Positions 14,501 through 26,197 of a stretch of DNA of 64,000 nt are shown here, piece after piece. The position numbers and the translations under genes are program-made. Within the stretch, counting starts at the first letter, position 1. Each line of letters begins with the position of its first letter. Origin of the DNA: Varroa destructor (Eukaryota > Arthropoda > Arachnida > Mesostigmata > Varroidae); contig NW_019211456.1 in assembly GCF_002443255.2 (NCBI RefSeq), positions 13,600,229 to 13,664,228 on the forward strand, written 5' to 3'. The notes beneath the pieces are model-generated. The model did not search any database. It saw only the letters and a list, made by a program, of their open reading frames with translations, and was not told the origin of the DNA.

Positions 14501-14958
14501 GACGAAAATAAATTAATGGGCAAAATAATGGAACTTGATAGGATTTAATAAAGTAATTGCCGACAAATAATAGACGCTTGAACAGCTCAAACCCAGTCGT
14601 CTCAAACAGAAAATAAGAAGACGAAACTTTTTTTAATGTTAAAAGCACACTTAAAGGTACATTGTATACTTCATTCTTCAAAGTGGTCAAGTGATCTGGA
14701 CTCAGTTCGATGAAATTCAAAACAAAAGCCTTCGAGTGGATGGCAAATTGACCACGACTGATGTATTGCTCGATCTTTAAGTTCAACAAATGTCTAAATC
14801 TGGGGGTATTTGTCTATCGGACCAACGGATGTTCAAATCGTATGTAGCGTACCCCGAACTATAAAACGAAACCCAAACGATACTGGGTTTGGCTTATTTG
14901 CCAGCAACAAAACATATCTATTTTTGACATTTTCCGAATAATTTCTTTTTGTTCACAG

Positions 14959-17900
14959 CGCGACCTATCGGAGGCGACCGACTTCTTGATATACCATGCG
15001 GGGTTTGTGGGGACCGAAGCAGTGGAAAGCACTACGGTATCTATAGCTGTGACGGTAAGTCTTTATTATTTGCAGCTTTCTCACGTATCGACAAGAAGAA
15101 ATGTCACTTCTAGGACACGCCAAGTATTCTCTTGGACGCTCTGGAAGTGGAGGTTTTTTATTTTTTTTTTTCAAAACAATCATGGAAAACAGCGGTGACA
15201 AACTTTACTCCTATAACCGTAGGGCTGAAAAATGAAAGGATTTAAATCGAATAAACTTAACGATTTTCGCGCTGGAATCATCTAGCGCTTCGTTGACTAC
15301 CGGTCTGCGGAGGCTGTCGACGCGTACTATCCTCGGCTAACTTTGTGCGTCGTAATGGAAATGTGTCAGGGCACTACATAAAAGAACGATCGTTACTTAC
15401 CGTCACTGCCTACCTGTGATTAGTTGCTGAAGCACATAAGCAAAGAAGTCGTAGCGACTAGTCAATAGCCGTGTTACCACGAGGCAAGTCTTCAACATGC
15501 GCATGCAACACAATTTCAGTTTGTTCGTGACAGCACGCCTCCAGGTTACTCGCTCGTAGCGTCCGCCTGGAGTCGTTGGAGCATTTGTTGCAGGGGTTTT
15601 GAACACGAGCGTCACCGCAGTACTGTTATCGTATTCTAATACTATGGATCAAGTGCACGATCCATTAAAGGTGTAAGAGTGTATTATGACTCTCTCTTCG
15701 CTTGTTGGATGAGTTAATAAAAAATATCCAAAAATGTGGGCGATTAAGCGTCAAAAGGTCCTTGGGTCTCCTCATCCTGTTTTTAATACGTCGATCCTTG
15801 GTCATGGTAGCAGGCAAAGTGACTGGGCATAATCATGATTGGTGGTTAGACAGCAGTTCCGGGTGCGCGTTAATTGCTGTTGCACTGTTGACCATTGAGA
15901 AACGTTTCTCTGAAATGCAGAATTATATGTTCGCCGCATCGATTTGTTTCGCATTTCAAGATACAATATACATGCGGGAAGCTGTATATTGTAGAATTTC
16001 GATAAATTGATTTTATGAAATTACAACTATTATGAGAGTATGGCTGAACATAGATGAGCTAAGGGCAGCAGAATGTTAGAATATATGAGAAGCAATTTAT
16101 GTTAGTAATGAGAACTTCGGATGCATTGTTTGGCTAAGATTAAAACGTATTTCTCTCCTGTTCAGGATGTTCGGGTTTTTTCAAAAGGAGCATACACCGA
16201 AATCGGGTATATACATGCAAAGCGCAAGGCGACTTCAAGGGCAAATGTCCTATCGACAAAACCCACCGGAATCAGTGCCGTGCTTGCCGCCTTAAGAAGT
16301 GTTTCGAAGCCAGCATGAATAAAGACGGTTAGTAAAAGGAAGAAGTAAACTTCGGCAGTACAAAAAAATCAGTAGTTACAAGTTCTCTAAATAAGCCTTT
16401 AATTTTGATAGAACGCAGCATCGTACTAGTAGGACTCTTAAGACGTTCAGCCATCTCAGCTGCTAGTAACTTCAGCGTTTGTTAGCTTGAATTGCACAAT
16501 CTCATCGAAGAGCAATTTGATCCACTGGATTGACGTCTAACCTTCTTCTACTTCATCGTTTTTTTCAGCTGTCCAGCACGAACGCGGACCTCGCAAACCG
16601 AAGTTCAAGGATGTCTCAGAAATGGGCAAACTGCCAAAAGCATCATTTTTCCCTCATAGTCGACCGAGGTATGTAGCGGCCGTTTTCCGTCTACCCTTCA
16701 TCTGTTCCTATTCTCTCACTTGTTTTGATACATTCACTGGTCTAGCGCCGCTCAATTACCAGTCATGTCTTCTAGTTCCATTATCCCTCTCTGTCACAAC
16801 TTTCGTCGCTTCTAAGACGGTTGCTGCTGTCTGCAGCTACGTAGGCCCATGTGTGTATGTGCCCTTTATGGCAATATCTGCTATCTACTGCTTTCCTCTG
16901 GTCGTTTTCGGGCCCCTGTCATCATATCTTGTTCGCTGTCCTTTTTGAGTTTTAGAGCCGCTGGTCTTACCAGGATCGGTTTTGCCAGTCGTCCAGGGCA
17001 AGAGCCATCCATCGTCTTGAGCGTTGACGTGTGGACAACTTGACCCCCCTTTCTGCCTTGCCGCTAGTCCACGGGGCAATGTCGACAACGCCCCTCCCGC
17101 CCTTTTTCAGCCCGTCGCGCTGCAGCCATGCTCTTTTTTTTCTCTTCTTATACCGGGGCAAGATGCCCTCACTTGTTATCCTCGCACTGGAAGGCAGCGC
17201 GCGTTCTACGAGGGCTTGGCCGCTCGTAATGGACGACGATGGCGATGCTTCTAGCCGGGTGGAGACAGCAGCATCAGGCGGGCGAGCTCTTGAACCCACA
17301 TAAAGTGGTCCGCTCCGTCGGCGTAGCGGTTGGTTGTCTCCCAAGCTCCTTAGGCAGCCCCGTTTCAGAGCTACCTATTTCCTCCTCTCCCTCCTTTTCT
17401 CCTGCCTGCATTCCCTCCGTTGGGTCAATGCGGATCAGTCTATACCCGCACAGGTTAGTCTCCTGACAGAACGGGGAAACGGCTTTCTCCAACTCTCGAC
17501 TCCTGTTCCTTCATTCCGTACGGAAAATCGATGGCTCCTGCAAGCGGCGCTCGCGAACAAGGAGAATGGATAACATAGACTAGGAGCCTCTTGCAGGAAG
17601 ATGGGAGACAGAAACAAGACGAATGTCGCAGGGAGGGGAGCGGAGGAAGACTGATAGAAAGAACCATCGCCCGAAGTGTTATCTCTCTTTTCTTGATCTG
17701 CGCCTTCCTATTTTCCTGTTTTCTGATCTCCTGATCCCAACGAATACTAATCTTATTGTCACCATCAACGCCACCAGCCCGAGAATCATCAGCACAATCA
17801 ACATCGCAATTCCCTGGTCACCATTTAGATGTCGTTTGCGTTCCTTGGCTGTTTCTGATTCAATGGTTCGTTGTCTGTTCCGTTCATTCGCTGCTCCGTT

Positions 17901-18523
17901 GGTTCTTGGTTTTACCGTTTGCTTCGTTCGCTCCGTTTTGTTTACAGAGACAGCAGCGGCGGACCCCTGGGACGTGCAGGCAACGGTGGTCCTCTGGCTC
18001 CCCCGTCGGGATCTCCTTTTCTGCCTGGGACATCTCTGGGCTTTTCGCCGCCCCCGCCCTTCGCAGCCCCCTCACCTCAGCTCGGCGCCCTTTCGCATCC
18101 ACCCGCCCATTCGCACTCACACTCGATGGGGCCTCTTCCCCGCGCTCCGCCTCCAGGATTGCTGGCCGCTGCTGCTGCTGGGGGCTCCTCTCCGTTACCG
18201 CTGCCACCAGCGTTGATGCTCAACTCATCGGCGGGGCTTCTGCAGATGCTGCTCAACCCCGCGGCCTCCGCGTCGGGCCTACCGCCACCGCCCCCGCCTC
18301 CACAGCATCTATCGGCGTCCACAGCCGGCAGCAACGGCCTTGGTCAACCTCAGGCAACTGCAACAGCAGAGTGGACTTCACCCGCGTCACCACCACCGTC
18401 CCAGGGACTCATGGGTCAGTAGAGAAGATCTTACGTATGAATAATCACTGTGATCAGCAGTATTACTACATAGTTCACTTACAGTTATTGCTGAGGCGAC
18501 TTTTACTACCTCTACCATTCTCG

Positions 18524-18566
<43 letters not shown>

Positions 18567-20313
18567 AAGCGTGGATGGAGACAGCAGCAGCATGAATACA
18601 GGCGGTAAAGTGCATTTTTGTGATCACTCTGCGTATTTGAACCGCTTGTACTATTGCTAATTAATTCAGCTGTCCTTGTTAAGTTCGACGGGTCGATGCT
18701 ATGGAAACTTTTATAGAGACAAATTATTAACTTTTTTAAACGCATACTGTACATGTAATATTTGGCGCAATTCTTCCTCCTAGTATGTACGAAACCGTGC
18801 GAAACCGAAGAAGTTAATAAGAGCAAAAGCGTTTATGTCCCTTTGTCGTGTTAGGTAGCAAAAGTATAGTACGACGAACTAGCACATCCAAGCGCAAGCG
18901 TCCAGAATCAGTCACAACGGTCTCGTCCAACATTAACGTGTTATAAACGAAGAAAAACGTGTGTTCTGTAATGTAATAACACAAGCTTATGGCTATTAAA
19001 ATTCTTCAAGTGATGTTTAACGTAAAGGAGCTGAACGCAATGTGTACTCTCATCAGTGATGCACGCGCATCTACTTATGTGGTCATGACCGTTCTAGTGC
19101 CGTTGGTGTAATGATCTTCTTTTTACTATAGCACAACAGTTACATAGTAGAATGCACAGAGAATTTATGCTGTGTTTTCTACTCTGTAGTAACTAAACAA
19201 ACATGTTGTTGTCGTTAGGATTGACAGGTTTCCAGCGGCCTCGTTCACCATCTACGGAGGACCCGTCCGAGCGGCCACCGTCAAGCTGCACTTCCCCTTT
19301 GCTCACGGTATCGTCATCTGCCTCGGAAAGTGGATCGACATCGACCGAAGTGAGACCCCGAAACATGCCACATGCGTTGGTAGGGGGTGTTTCCGGTGGC
19401 GGTACAACCCAAGAAGTGACGGCGCGCTTGCTATTCATGGTCATTCGCTGGGTCAAGTGTCTGCCCACATTCCAGACACTCTCTCGCAGCGACCAAGTGT
19501 GCTTGCTAGAGGAATCGTGGAAGGACCTCTTCTTATTCTACATGTCTCAATGGTCGGCCGGCGTCGATCTTATTTCTGCCCTGCCTGGTAAAGTGTCGCG
19601 TTCATCGACGCCGAAATCGCCACCTGGGTCCCCCGAGCGCAGCGCCGTCAGTCCAGTCAATGCGCCGGACGTTGTCGACCTGAACCCCGTCGAAATTCAT
19701 TACGTGCAAGACGTAATGCGAAGACTGCGACAACTATCACCCGACGAGACTGAGTGTAGCTGTCTGAAAGCTATCGTGTTGTTCAAGCCTGGTAAAATTT
19801 CCTAAATAAATATGTTGTCTGCCTTTTAGTTTTGCACATAAACTAATGACAAAAAGCCCATTAACACGCCTGTTTATAGCATTTAAGCATTATAAATCAT
19901 ATCCCGTAAATGCGTTCATGGTGAACGCCTGTACCCGAGGCAAGCATCTTATGGCGAAACTTTGTCCACTATGCATGTCAAAATTGAACTAAACTAATAT
20001 ATTTGTGCGTATTATTTTGGTGTTTGTTTCATTGATGTTTATCGCCTAAACAGAAACGATGGGGTTATGCGACACACATCCTGTCGAAATGTTGCAGGAT
20101 CAAGCGCAGTGCGTCCTTGGCGACTATGTACGTCACCGTTATCCACGTCAACCAACAAGGTTCGGCCGATTGCTACTGCTGCTACCTATGCTGAGGGCAA
20201 TTTCGAATGCGTTCATTGAGAAATTATTCTTTAAAGATACAATAGGCAACATCCCGATTGAACGGATTCTGGGGGACATGTACACGATGGAAAAGGTTGA
20301 AGCATCAGTGTAA
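14959..20313 (+). CDS. dsf: Nuclear receptor, dissatisfaction-like (NR2E group)
   Basis: Orphan nuclear receptor, a predicted DNA-binding transcription factor in the nucleus. In Drosophila its counterpart controls sexual behaviour and sex-specific neurons (established knowledge). Exons: 14959-15054, 16166-16327, 16569-16668, 17948-18414, 19228-19791 and 20054-20313; all junction phases agree and the stop is TAA. Exon one carries [20 protein letters not shown], the first zinc finger, with IYSCD at its end. Exon two carries [14 protein letters not shown], completing a CDGCS P-box, and the second finger ending [17 protein letters not shown]. Exon three gives [11 protein letters not shown]. Exon four is a long low-complexity hinge rich in proline, alanine, serine and glycine. 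Exons five and six hold the ligand-binding domain: [32 protein letters not shown], then [12 protein letters not shown] and [11 protein letters not shown]. The hinge and an insertion inside the ligand-binding domain make it long, as in dsf. The N-terminus before 14959 lies in an earlier exon (candidate 1357-1369). One oddity is glycine in PCGVCGD where lysine is usual. Related tailless and PNR fit the hinge and P-box less well. Confidence 0.93.
15055..16165 (+). other. dsf intron between the two zinc-finger exons
   Basis: The donor is GTAAGT at 15055 and the acceptor TGTTCAG ends at 16165. The intron interrupts the P-box codon for glycine (CD-G-CS). No internal gene was seen. Confidence 0.85.
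16669..17947 (+). other. dsf intron 3, GC- and pyrimidine-rich
   Basis: Donor GTATGT at 16669; acceptor TTTACAG ends at 17947. The intron is unusually GC-rich and carries overlapping ORFs on both strands. The exon-3 frame stays open past the donor to a stop near 16948, adding a hydrophobic tail if the intron were retained. None of the ORFs resembles a known family, so they are treated as composition artefacts. Confidence 0.75.
18525..18563. repeat. (TA)n microsatellite in dsf intron 4
   Basis: About 39 bases of pure alternating TA inside the intron between receptor exons 4 and 5. The isoleucine/tyrosine-rich ORFs on both strands here are artefacts of it. Confidence 0.95.
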
Positions 20314-20767
20314 CGAAGAAAAAAGGAAATAATCGAATCTATCCCCATAAAAATATCAATTCCCGACGATGTTACATGAAGTTAAGGGACGAACTTCTCT
20401 ATTTCTAAAGCGCGTCGTGGTAAGATCTAAGTTCTATCTAAAATCTAAGACTTCGGTAGACAAGCCCACTGACAGTATATCATATAAATACGTGATCGTG
20501 GATCTAAGTACAAGGTGTAAAGTGGCACCTCGCAGACGAGGAGTCGCGTGGTCATGAGCTATAGGTTGCGGCAAAGGAATCGATGATCCTCGATCACGCT
20601 GAATGACGGCTACTCGACCGATGATTCCACGTCGAGTATCCATTGGCTGCATGGAGGTCTATATATTAGATCAGTGGGCTTGTTCCATAAATGATATGTT
20701 CTAGTATTCTAGTGATCTATAAAGACGAACACCAGCGAAAAAAAGTATAATAGGCGAAAGATGTTAT

Positions 20768-20773
20768 AATAAA
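20768..20773 (+). promoter_or_regulatory. Candidate polyadenylation signal of dsf
   Basis: AATAAA about 455 bases after the dsf stop codon. It is a possible signal only; in AT-rich DNA the motif also occurs by chance. Confidence 0.3.
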
Positions 20774-22792
20774 CAGTGAGGAAGAGTGGGTCGCGAAGAC
20801 AGATAGCCGAAACAAAGGTTAATCCGATTGAAGAAACTTAACAATAACAGGGAAACAAGTTACGGCTGTTAGCCGATATCCAGGATCCGCTACGAAATGG
20901 AAAAAAAACGGAACTTCAGAGCCCGACTAGCTAACAGCTATTCAACGAATTTCATTACCAACAAACGAACAATTATATCGTCATTTGTCAATAACAATGG
21001 CACTTATCATTAATACTCTTACAATGAAGTGATGCTGCAAGCTGAGCCAGACAAACAATGCCATAGGAAGATATTAACAGGGATCTGGTTGAATAATTTT
21101 ACACAAAAAGTAACACAAGAAGAGACGCATGTGTATACAAAGCATAGGTAACAGACAGTTATCAGCATCCTTGTAGAAAGTCGTCGTCTTCGACAGTCAA
21201 CGCAGGTGTATTTCGTAAAGGACGAATACTACAGATCGAGAATAGAGATTGAGCTCCGCAGAACAGAAGAAGGATTGAATGTATCCAGGGGAATCAACTC
21301 TATGTAGGTGGTAGAAGAACAGAAAAAGCACAGAGGTCGTAATCACGATCATTCATTATCTCACGTTCACAGACACACACATAGTCAGTAGGAGAAATAA
21401 TGTTTCAAAATAGTAAAGCACACATGTCCATTAGACATAACGCGCTCTAATCTCACGCATATTGACACAACGTAAATACACGAAAACAGACACGCGTAAA
21501 TAGCAAAAAAGCAGACTTGCCACAGATAATTAGGTAATAAGATAATACGACTTAAGTATAAACTAACATTGTAACGAAGTGCAGCGTGCAAAAAAAGGTT
21601 TGCCAAAGTTTCCGCTGTGATCTCCTCACTGATTATGATGTCGGCTATTATTATAATTATACTCTTATCCTCCTCGATTTAAATAATAGCCCAATTACTA
21701 TAAAATATTACGCTGTACAGAAATAGATGAACTACTAGAGATTCGTCACTTTTAAACCATATATGCATACCCATAAATAAATTATGTATGTTAACTGTGA
21801 GTATATTGCCTTGATTCATACATATATATGTGATTAGCAGTAATAACACGGTTTTTAGTAGTTCTCAATTGGAGAGTAAATGTCCGCCTACAGGCCTTTT
21901 TGTCCAAATAACACTGGAAGAATCGCTTTCAACTAGGCTACTATAGAAATTCTCTACGGTAGTAGGTAGTCTTGTCAAGATGTTTTATGTAGGCATATCG
22001 GACAGGTGTTTAAACAAAAACGAGTTAATATTGACACATGTATCAATCTTTATGTCGTAGAGCTTCCTAGTATTTCGAGATTGCCACAGTCTAGTGTGCA
22101 CATGGTCATGTAGGAAGCTCGGCGGCCGTCTATACTCGACCAGTTTATAATCGAATATGACTACATAATAGCACATGCCGAGTTTCTTCCTTTATTCGAG
22201 TGTTTCTGGCAGTTGGTGATACCAACGAGGTACGGAGCAATGGTAACCACGTATCGTCAAGCCAGAACTCGATAAGCTACACCTGGAGAGTCCAGCGCAA
22301 ATTGTGGAAAAGCAGTCTAGTACATAAAAACACCCATCCTGAGATCATTTTATGTATGCTAATAAAAGTCAGTACCTGAAAATTCTAAATCTTCAGATGC
22401 TAGAAGCTCCCTGTCATTTAGATGCGTTTGTGCCCCACTGGTGCTTAACGCTTCTTGCGTACGCGGGTAGTGCGGTAATTAAATCATATATAAATCAAGC
22501 CTCGCCCTCGATATATGGCATGACTAAGCCATTAAAATACAAGTAATCGACAACGTTTTGTGCAGAATATTACGTCAAACGTACCGATAGCTTATCGAAA
22601 TAGAAGTAATACAATGAAACTAATTTTATATGATGTAAAACCGCTATCTGCAGTGTGACTGTCGATTAGCCAGTATCGCAGTATAATAAGCGGCGTGCCT
22701 ACATTTATTTAATACCCCTCAGTGCCTTGTCTAGTTCGGCGTGCGTTCTCTAATCCGACGGCGTGAAATCGTCCTGTGAAAGTCGTTTCTTT

Positions 22793-23066
22793 TTAATGCG
22801 ACCGGAACGTCGGCCCGTTGCGGTGATTTAAAGCACCTGTGCAATATTGTGCCTTCAATATACCTATTTTGCTATTCCTGCCTGCCGCTAACCGATACAA
22901 TATTCTGTTTGCCATTTCGTCCTCTTTAACGCCTAAACACATCGATTCATGTTCCGCAATGTGACAGTAATTATACGCGTCCATACAGGCCTTAGCGAAG
23001 GACGGATAATAGTCGATAGCCACTTTTGGGCCGGGACTCGGCTTTTGATTCTGACTTTTTCTTTAT
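22793..23066 (-). pseudogene. Unassigned minus-strand ORF, possibly a degraded coding fragment
   Basis: The frame is open for about 90 codons on the minus strand and reads with balanced protein-like composition (for example AIDYYPSFAKACMDAYNYC, then EDEMANRILYRLAAGR). It has no in-frame ATG near its start; the first usable codon is a GTG. An ATG at 23084 opens a lysine-rich reading (MTASKRIKKKSESK) in a different frame, so a one-base shift would be needed to join them. I do not recognise the family. It may be a decayed gene or mobile-element fragment, or chance. Confidence 0.2.
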
Positions 23067-24616
23067 ACGCTTACTTGCCGTCATGAAAAGATAAGAGAAA
23101 GGCCTTAGCTAAGAACACAGATCTGAAGTTTAAGGTGATTTAAACTTGCACGAAACGTGAGGACGGTTAGCTTCGGGAATAGGGTCAAGACGCTGCCTAA
23201 CCGCAATATTGCCATAGGTGTCTTCGACGTGCAAAAAGGCAGATCATCGTTCGTACGTCTGATAACAGTGCCTCAGTCGCTGTGAATGAGCCCACTTTCA
23301 ACTGCTACTGTTGTTACTGCTGCAACCTGAGTCTATTTTCGTAGTTGTTCAAAACATGGATTCCAAGCGATTCACCATTCAGTTGTCTGATTTCTCTAAA
23401 CAGTATAACGTTCTTTATTATTAATAAGCATTGTTTATGTTTGTTACTTACACAGAAAAGTAACTTGTTTAGCGTAACTTGTCGTATGTGAATGACTTCA
23501 TCCCCTTCCGAATACTGGAGGCGCCTATAACGATTTTGGCGCTTATAGAAAGAGAAAAGAAAGTTCATTGTCGGTGATAGCCCGTTGATTCGACAGAACA
23601 AAACTTATTTCGTTATTGGGCGATTGCATGGCGGCTGGCTGTACTGCCATAGGTCTACTGGATTCGCATGGACCTATCTTTCTATAAGCTAGAAAATTGT
23701 TATGGGCGCCTCTAATATAGGGCAGGAAGTGAAGTCTGTCACCTATGGTACGTTATGCTAAACAAGTTAGTTCTCTGTGTAAGTGACGTGCATAAAATCA
23801 CATAACACGCTTTTCACTTGAAATGCAGATTTTAGCGTGTTAAAATGAGGCGGATTTTTTCGAGGCTTTGGAATGGTTTGTACGGCAAGATACAGCTGAT
23901 GTGCGACACCTTTCCCCCCGCTGATTAATAAGACGTACTTCATAATACTCGAAATGAGAGAAATCTAGAAAGAAGGGTCGCTTACCCCACCACAGTACTT
24001 AACACCAATCTGAATTATTGTATATTAAAAAAGTAGCTCATACATGACTATACCTCGATTGCCGTTATTGGAATTCTGGCATATAGCTAAAATGAAAATA
24101 CCCGCTTCTACGTCAGTATAAAAGTATTCACTAATACCCTCGTTGCTTCTGTTATGAGATTCACCTTTACGGCCGTTTGTCCTACAAAAACTAATATTGT
24201 ATTACTATAAACAGTATTATTTACAATGTCGTAATATTTTCAATTGCTCTTTAGTCCGTATAAGCGCACCGTTATTTGACGGATATTCACTCCGCGTTTA
24301 CTGGTTTCGTAACGACCGTTCCTTTGTTTGGTTGCTCCCCCATCACTGCGTTTCCCATAGGCTCTGCTAAACGTATGGTAACAGCAATTGAAGTCTGTAC
24401 GGCACTGCGAAACGTATGACATTGCTATTTTGTTACAAAGTCGACGAGGACTCTAGGACGCATAATACAGCCTGCGAATCCCCCTCCCGACCTGACGAAG
24501 TACCTCGTGTCGATATTAGTCATTGTATTTTGATTCAGTTATCTATTCTAACGCCTTCGCGATTTCTCAAATAATATCAACCAATTCACGATGTACACAT
24601 TGAAAACCTAACCGGT

Positions 24617-25284
24617 ATGCGTTCCAGACAACAATTTCAGGTCCAAGATCGGATTCTGTGCAAATGGGTCCAGTTCCCCTTTGCGCATATACTTAGGTCC
24701 TTTTTCGCGAAAACTGCCTTTGCTCATGTTTTAGAATGCCTACTTCGGCGGAAAGAGAAGTCCGCTGAAACGATTCGGCAGATTGTAAACCTAAAAAGAC
24801 AAAGCTTGACTTTGAGCTTTTTTACAATTAGGATAAAAATCACATTGTTATCCTTTTCGTCTCACATAGTAAAAGGCAGGCCTATCTGGTTTACTTTTTT
24901 TTTATGCAAACAAAAATAAGCTTAACAGTGGTGGATATAAAAGTGCGATTTCGTCTTGCACGTATTACTATAGCACATACGCTGGAGGAATTTCCCAGGT
25001 GCATTTCTCATAATGAAAATGTTGACTTTCTCAATTACAGTTATAATGGGTCACGGTTCTTCTGCATCGAAGCCATTTATATAGAGATTGGGTGGGTCGC
25101 TAAAGTCTTGGGCTCAAATTTGCACAGTATCTTATTGTATGTATTGAACCCGGATGATTCTAAAACAAATCCCTTGTCAATAGCAAAAGCGTTAACTCTT
25201 TATAGATGCAAAAGCCTTCGGATCGAAGCTCGCTACAGATCACAACTAACTAAAAGTAAATTTCATGTACAGAGAACGTATTGA
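24617..25284 (+). other. Two overlapping unassigned ORFs
   Basis: A 100-codon ORF (24617-24919) overlaps a 126-codon ORF (24904-25284) by 16 bases. The second is long for such AT-rich DNA. Neither shows a motif I can name, and neither has clear splice sites tying it to a neighbour. Probably chance, but not excluded as a gene. Confidence 0.15.
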
Positions 25285-26151
25285 GCGACACCCACCAGCC
25301 CTAGACGTATAAATGTAGATCAGCCTATAGCTGTTATCGAAGTTTTGTTTGTGTACACAGTAAAGGAGGCCAAATTTGTTTCTCAAAACAACTTATCCTA
25401 TTATTGTGAAGGCTCGTCGTAGTAAGGTTCGTTTATGTAGACTAGATATATTGCAACAACGATTTTGCTAGGAGTATAAGGCAACAATGGCTACTGTCGT
25501 AAATCACTACCCATTCGCATTAACGGTTACGTATTCTGTTAAAACTATATAAAGTATACGAGCCTTTTCATACACCCTCAATCCGTTTCAGGCCCACCTG
25601 GATCTGTTAACCTTTCAATAACTAGCACCTTTTTTGATCCATTAATACTATGTAAGCTATGACAGAATGAACAATTGTAATGGTAGCATGATTGATTGTG
25701 ATCCACACTAAGATGGCGTATAAGTTCAGCGCTTAACTTCTACTCAATCGTTAAGCATTATTAGCACAGACAAGCCGCAACAAAGGCGATATGGTATTGA
25801 CACGGGCTACGTTCATTATAAATCATAAGTCGGATCGTTCGTTTAACAACAGCCAACAAGCTCGTACCCAGAAAGTTTACATTGAAAATATTCTCCTAGA
25901 GGCTACTAGCAGACCGGTCAAATAGACCTGAACAAACAGCATGATATAGTAACATGCGTCGCGGTTTGTCTTTACTTTTTTAAACCACCTCACTCCATAC
26001 TCCGTGCATTCGTTATTTTTAATTTTTTAACTGAAAAGAGGTTTCTAAAGCAGGAAATATGCCAGTTTTTATCGGGCAGCAATACAATGATCGTTAGTCG
26101 CGTACAATGCCTGCCTGTTACACGGCTGCGTAGTAATACTTATGATTATAA

Positions 26152-26197
26152 GTGCAACTTTAGTGGACTTATGATTATAAGTCCGCTAAAGTTGCAC
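26152..26197. repeat. Inverted repeat, 21-bp arms, 4-base loop
   Basis: The left arm 26152-26172 starts GTGCAACTTTAG; the right arm 26177-26197 is its reverse complement apart from one position, which would still pair as G-U in RNA. The loop is GATT. The 16-base unit ACTTATGATTATAAGT, itself a small palindrome, occurs twice (26139-26154 and 26168-26183), so the structure is nested. Confidence 0.85.

Larger units (their letters stand above)
1370..14958. other. Long region without supportable genes, possibly dsf first intron
   Basis: This 13.6-kb stretch has no ORF with a recognisable domain. GC-richer islands (about 3.1-4.1, 5.8-6.7, 7.2-7.9, 9.3-9.65, 10.85-12.0, 12.7-13.1 and 13.6-14.45 kb) alternate with AT-rich sequence. 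The islands show overlapping ORFs on both strands, up to 159 codons at 13987-14466, but without family motifs. They could be cis-regulatory elements or non-coding exons of the downstream receptor. It also holds a perfect inverted repeat (2565-2617) and simple repeats, listed separately. Confidence 0.45.

Noticed and set aside
17623..18595. Long ORFs of 197 and 279 codons over receptor exon 4
   Set aside because: They are out-of-frame shadows of the exon that reads [14 protein letters not shown], and one ends in the TA microsatellite.
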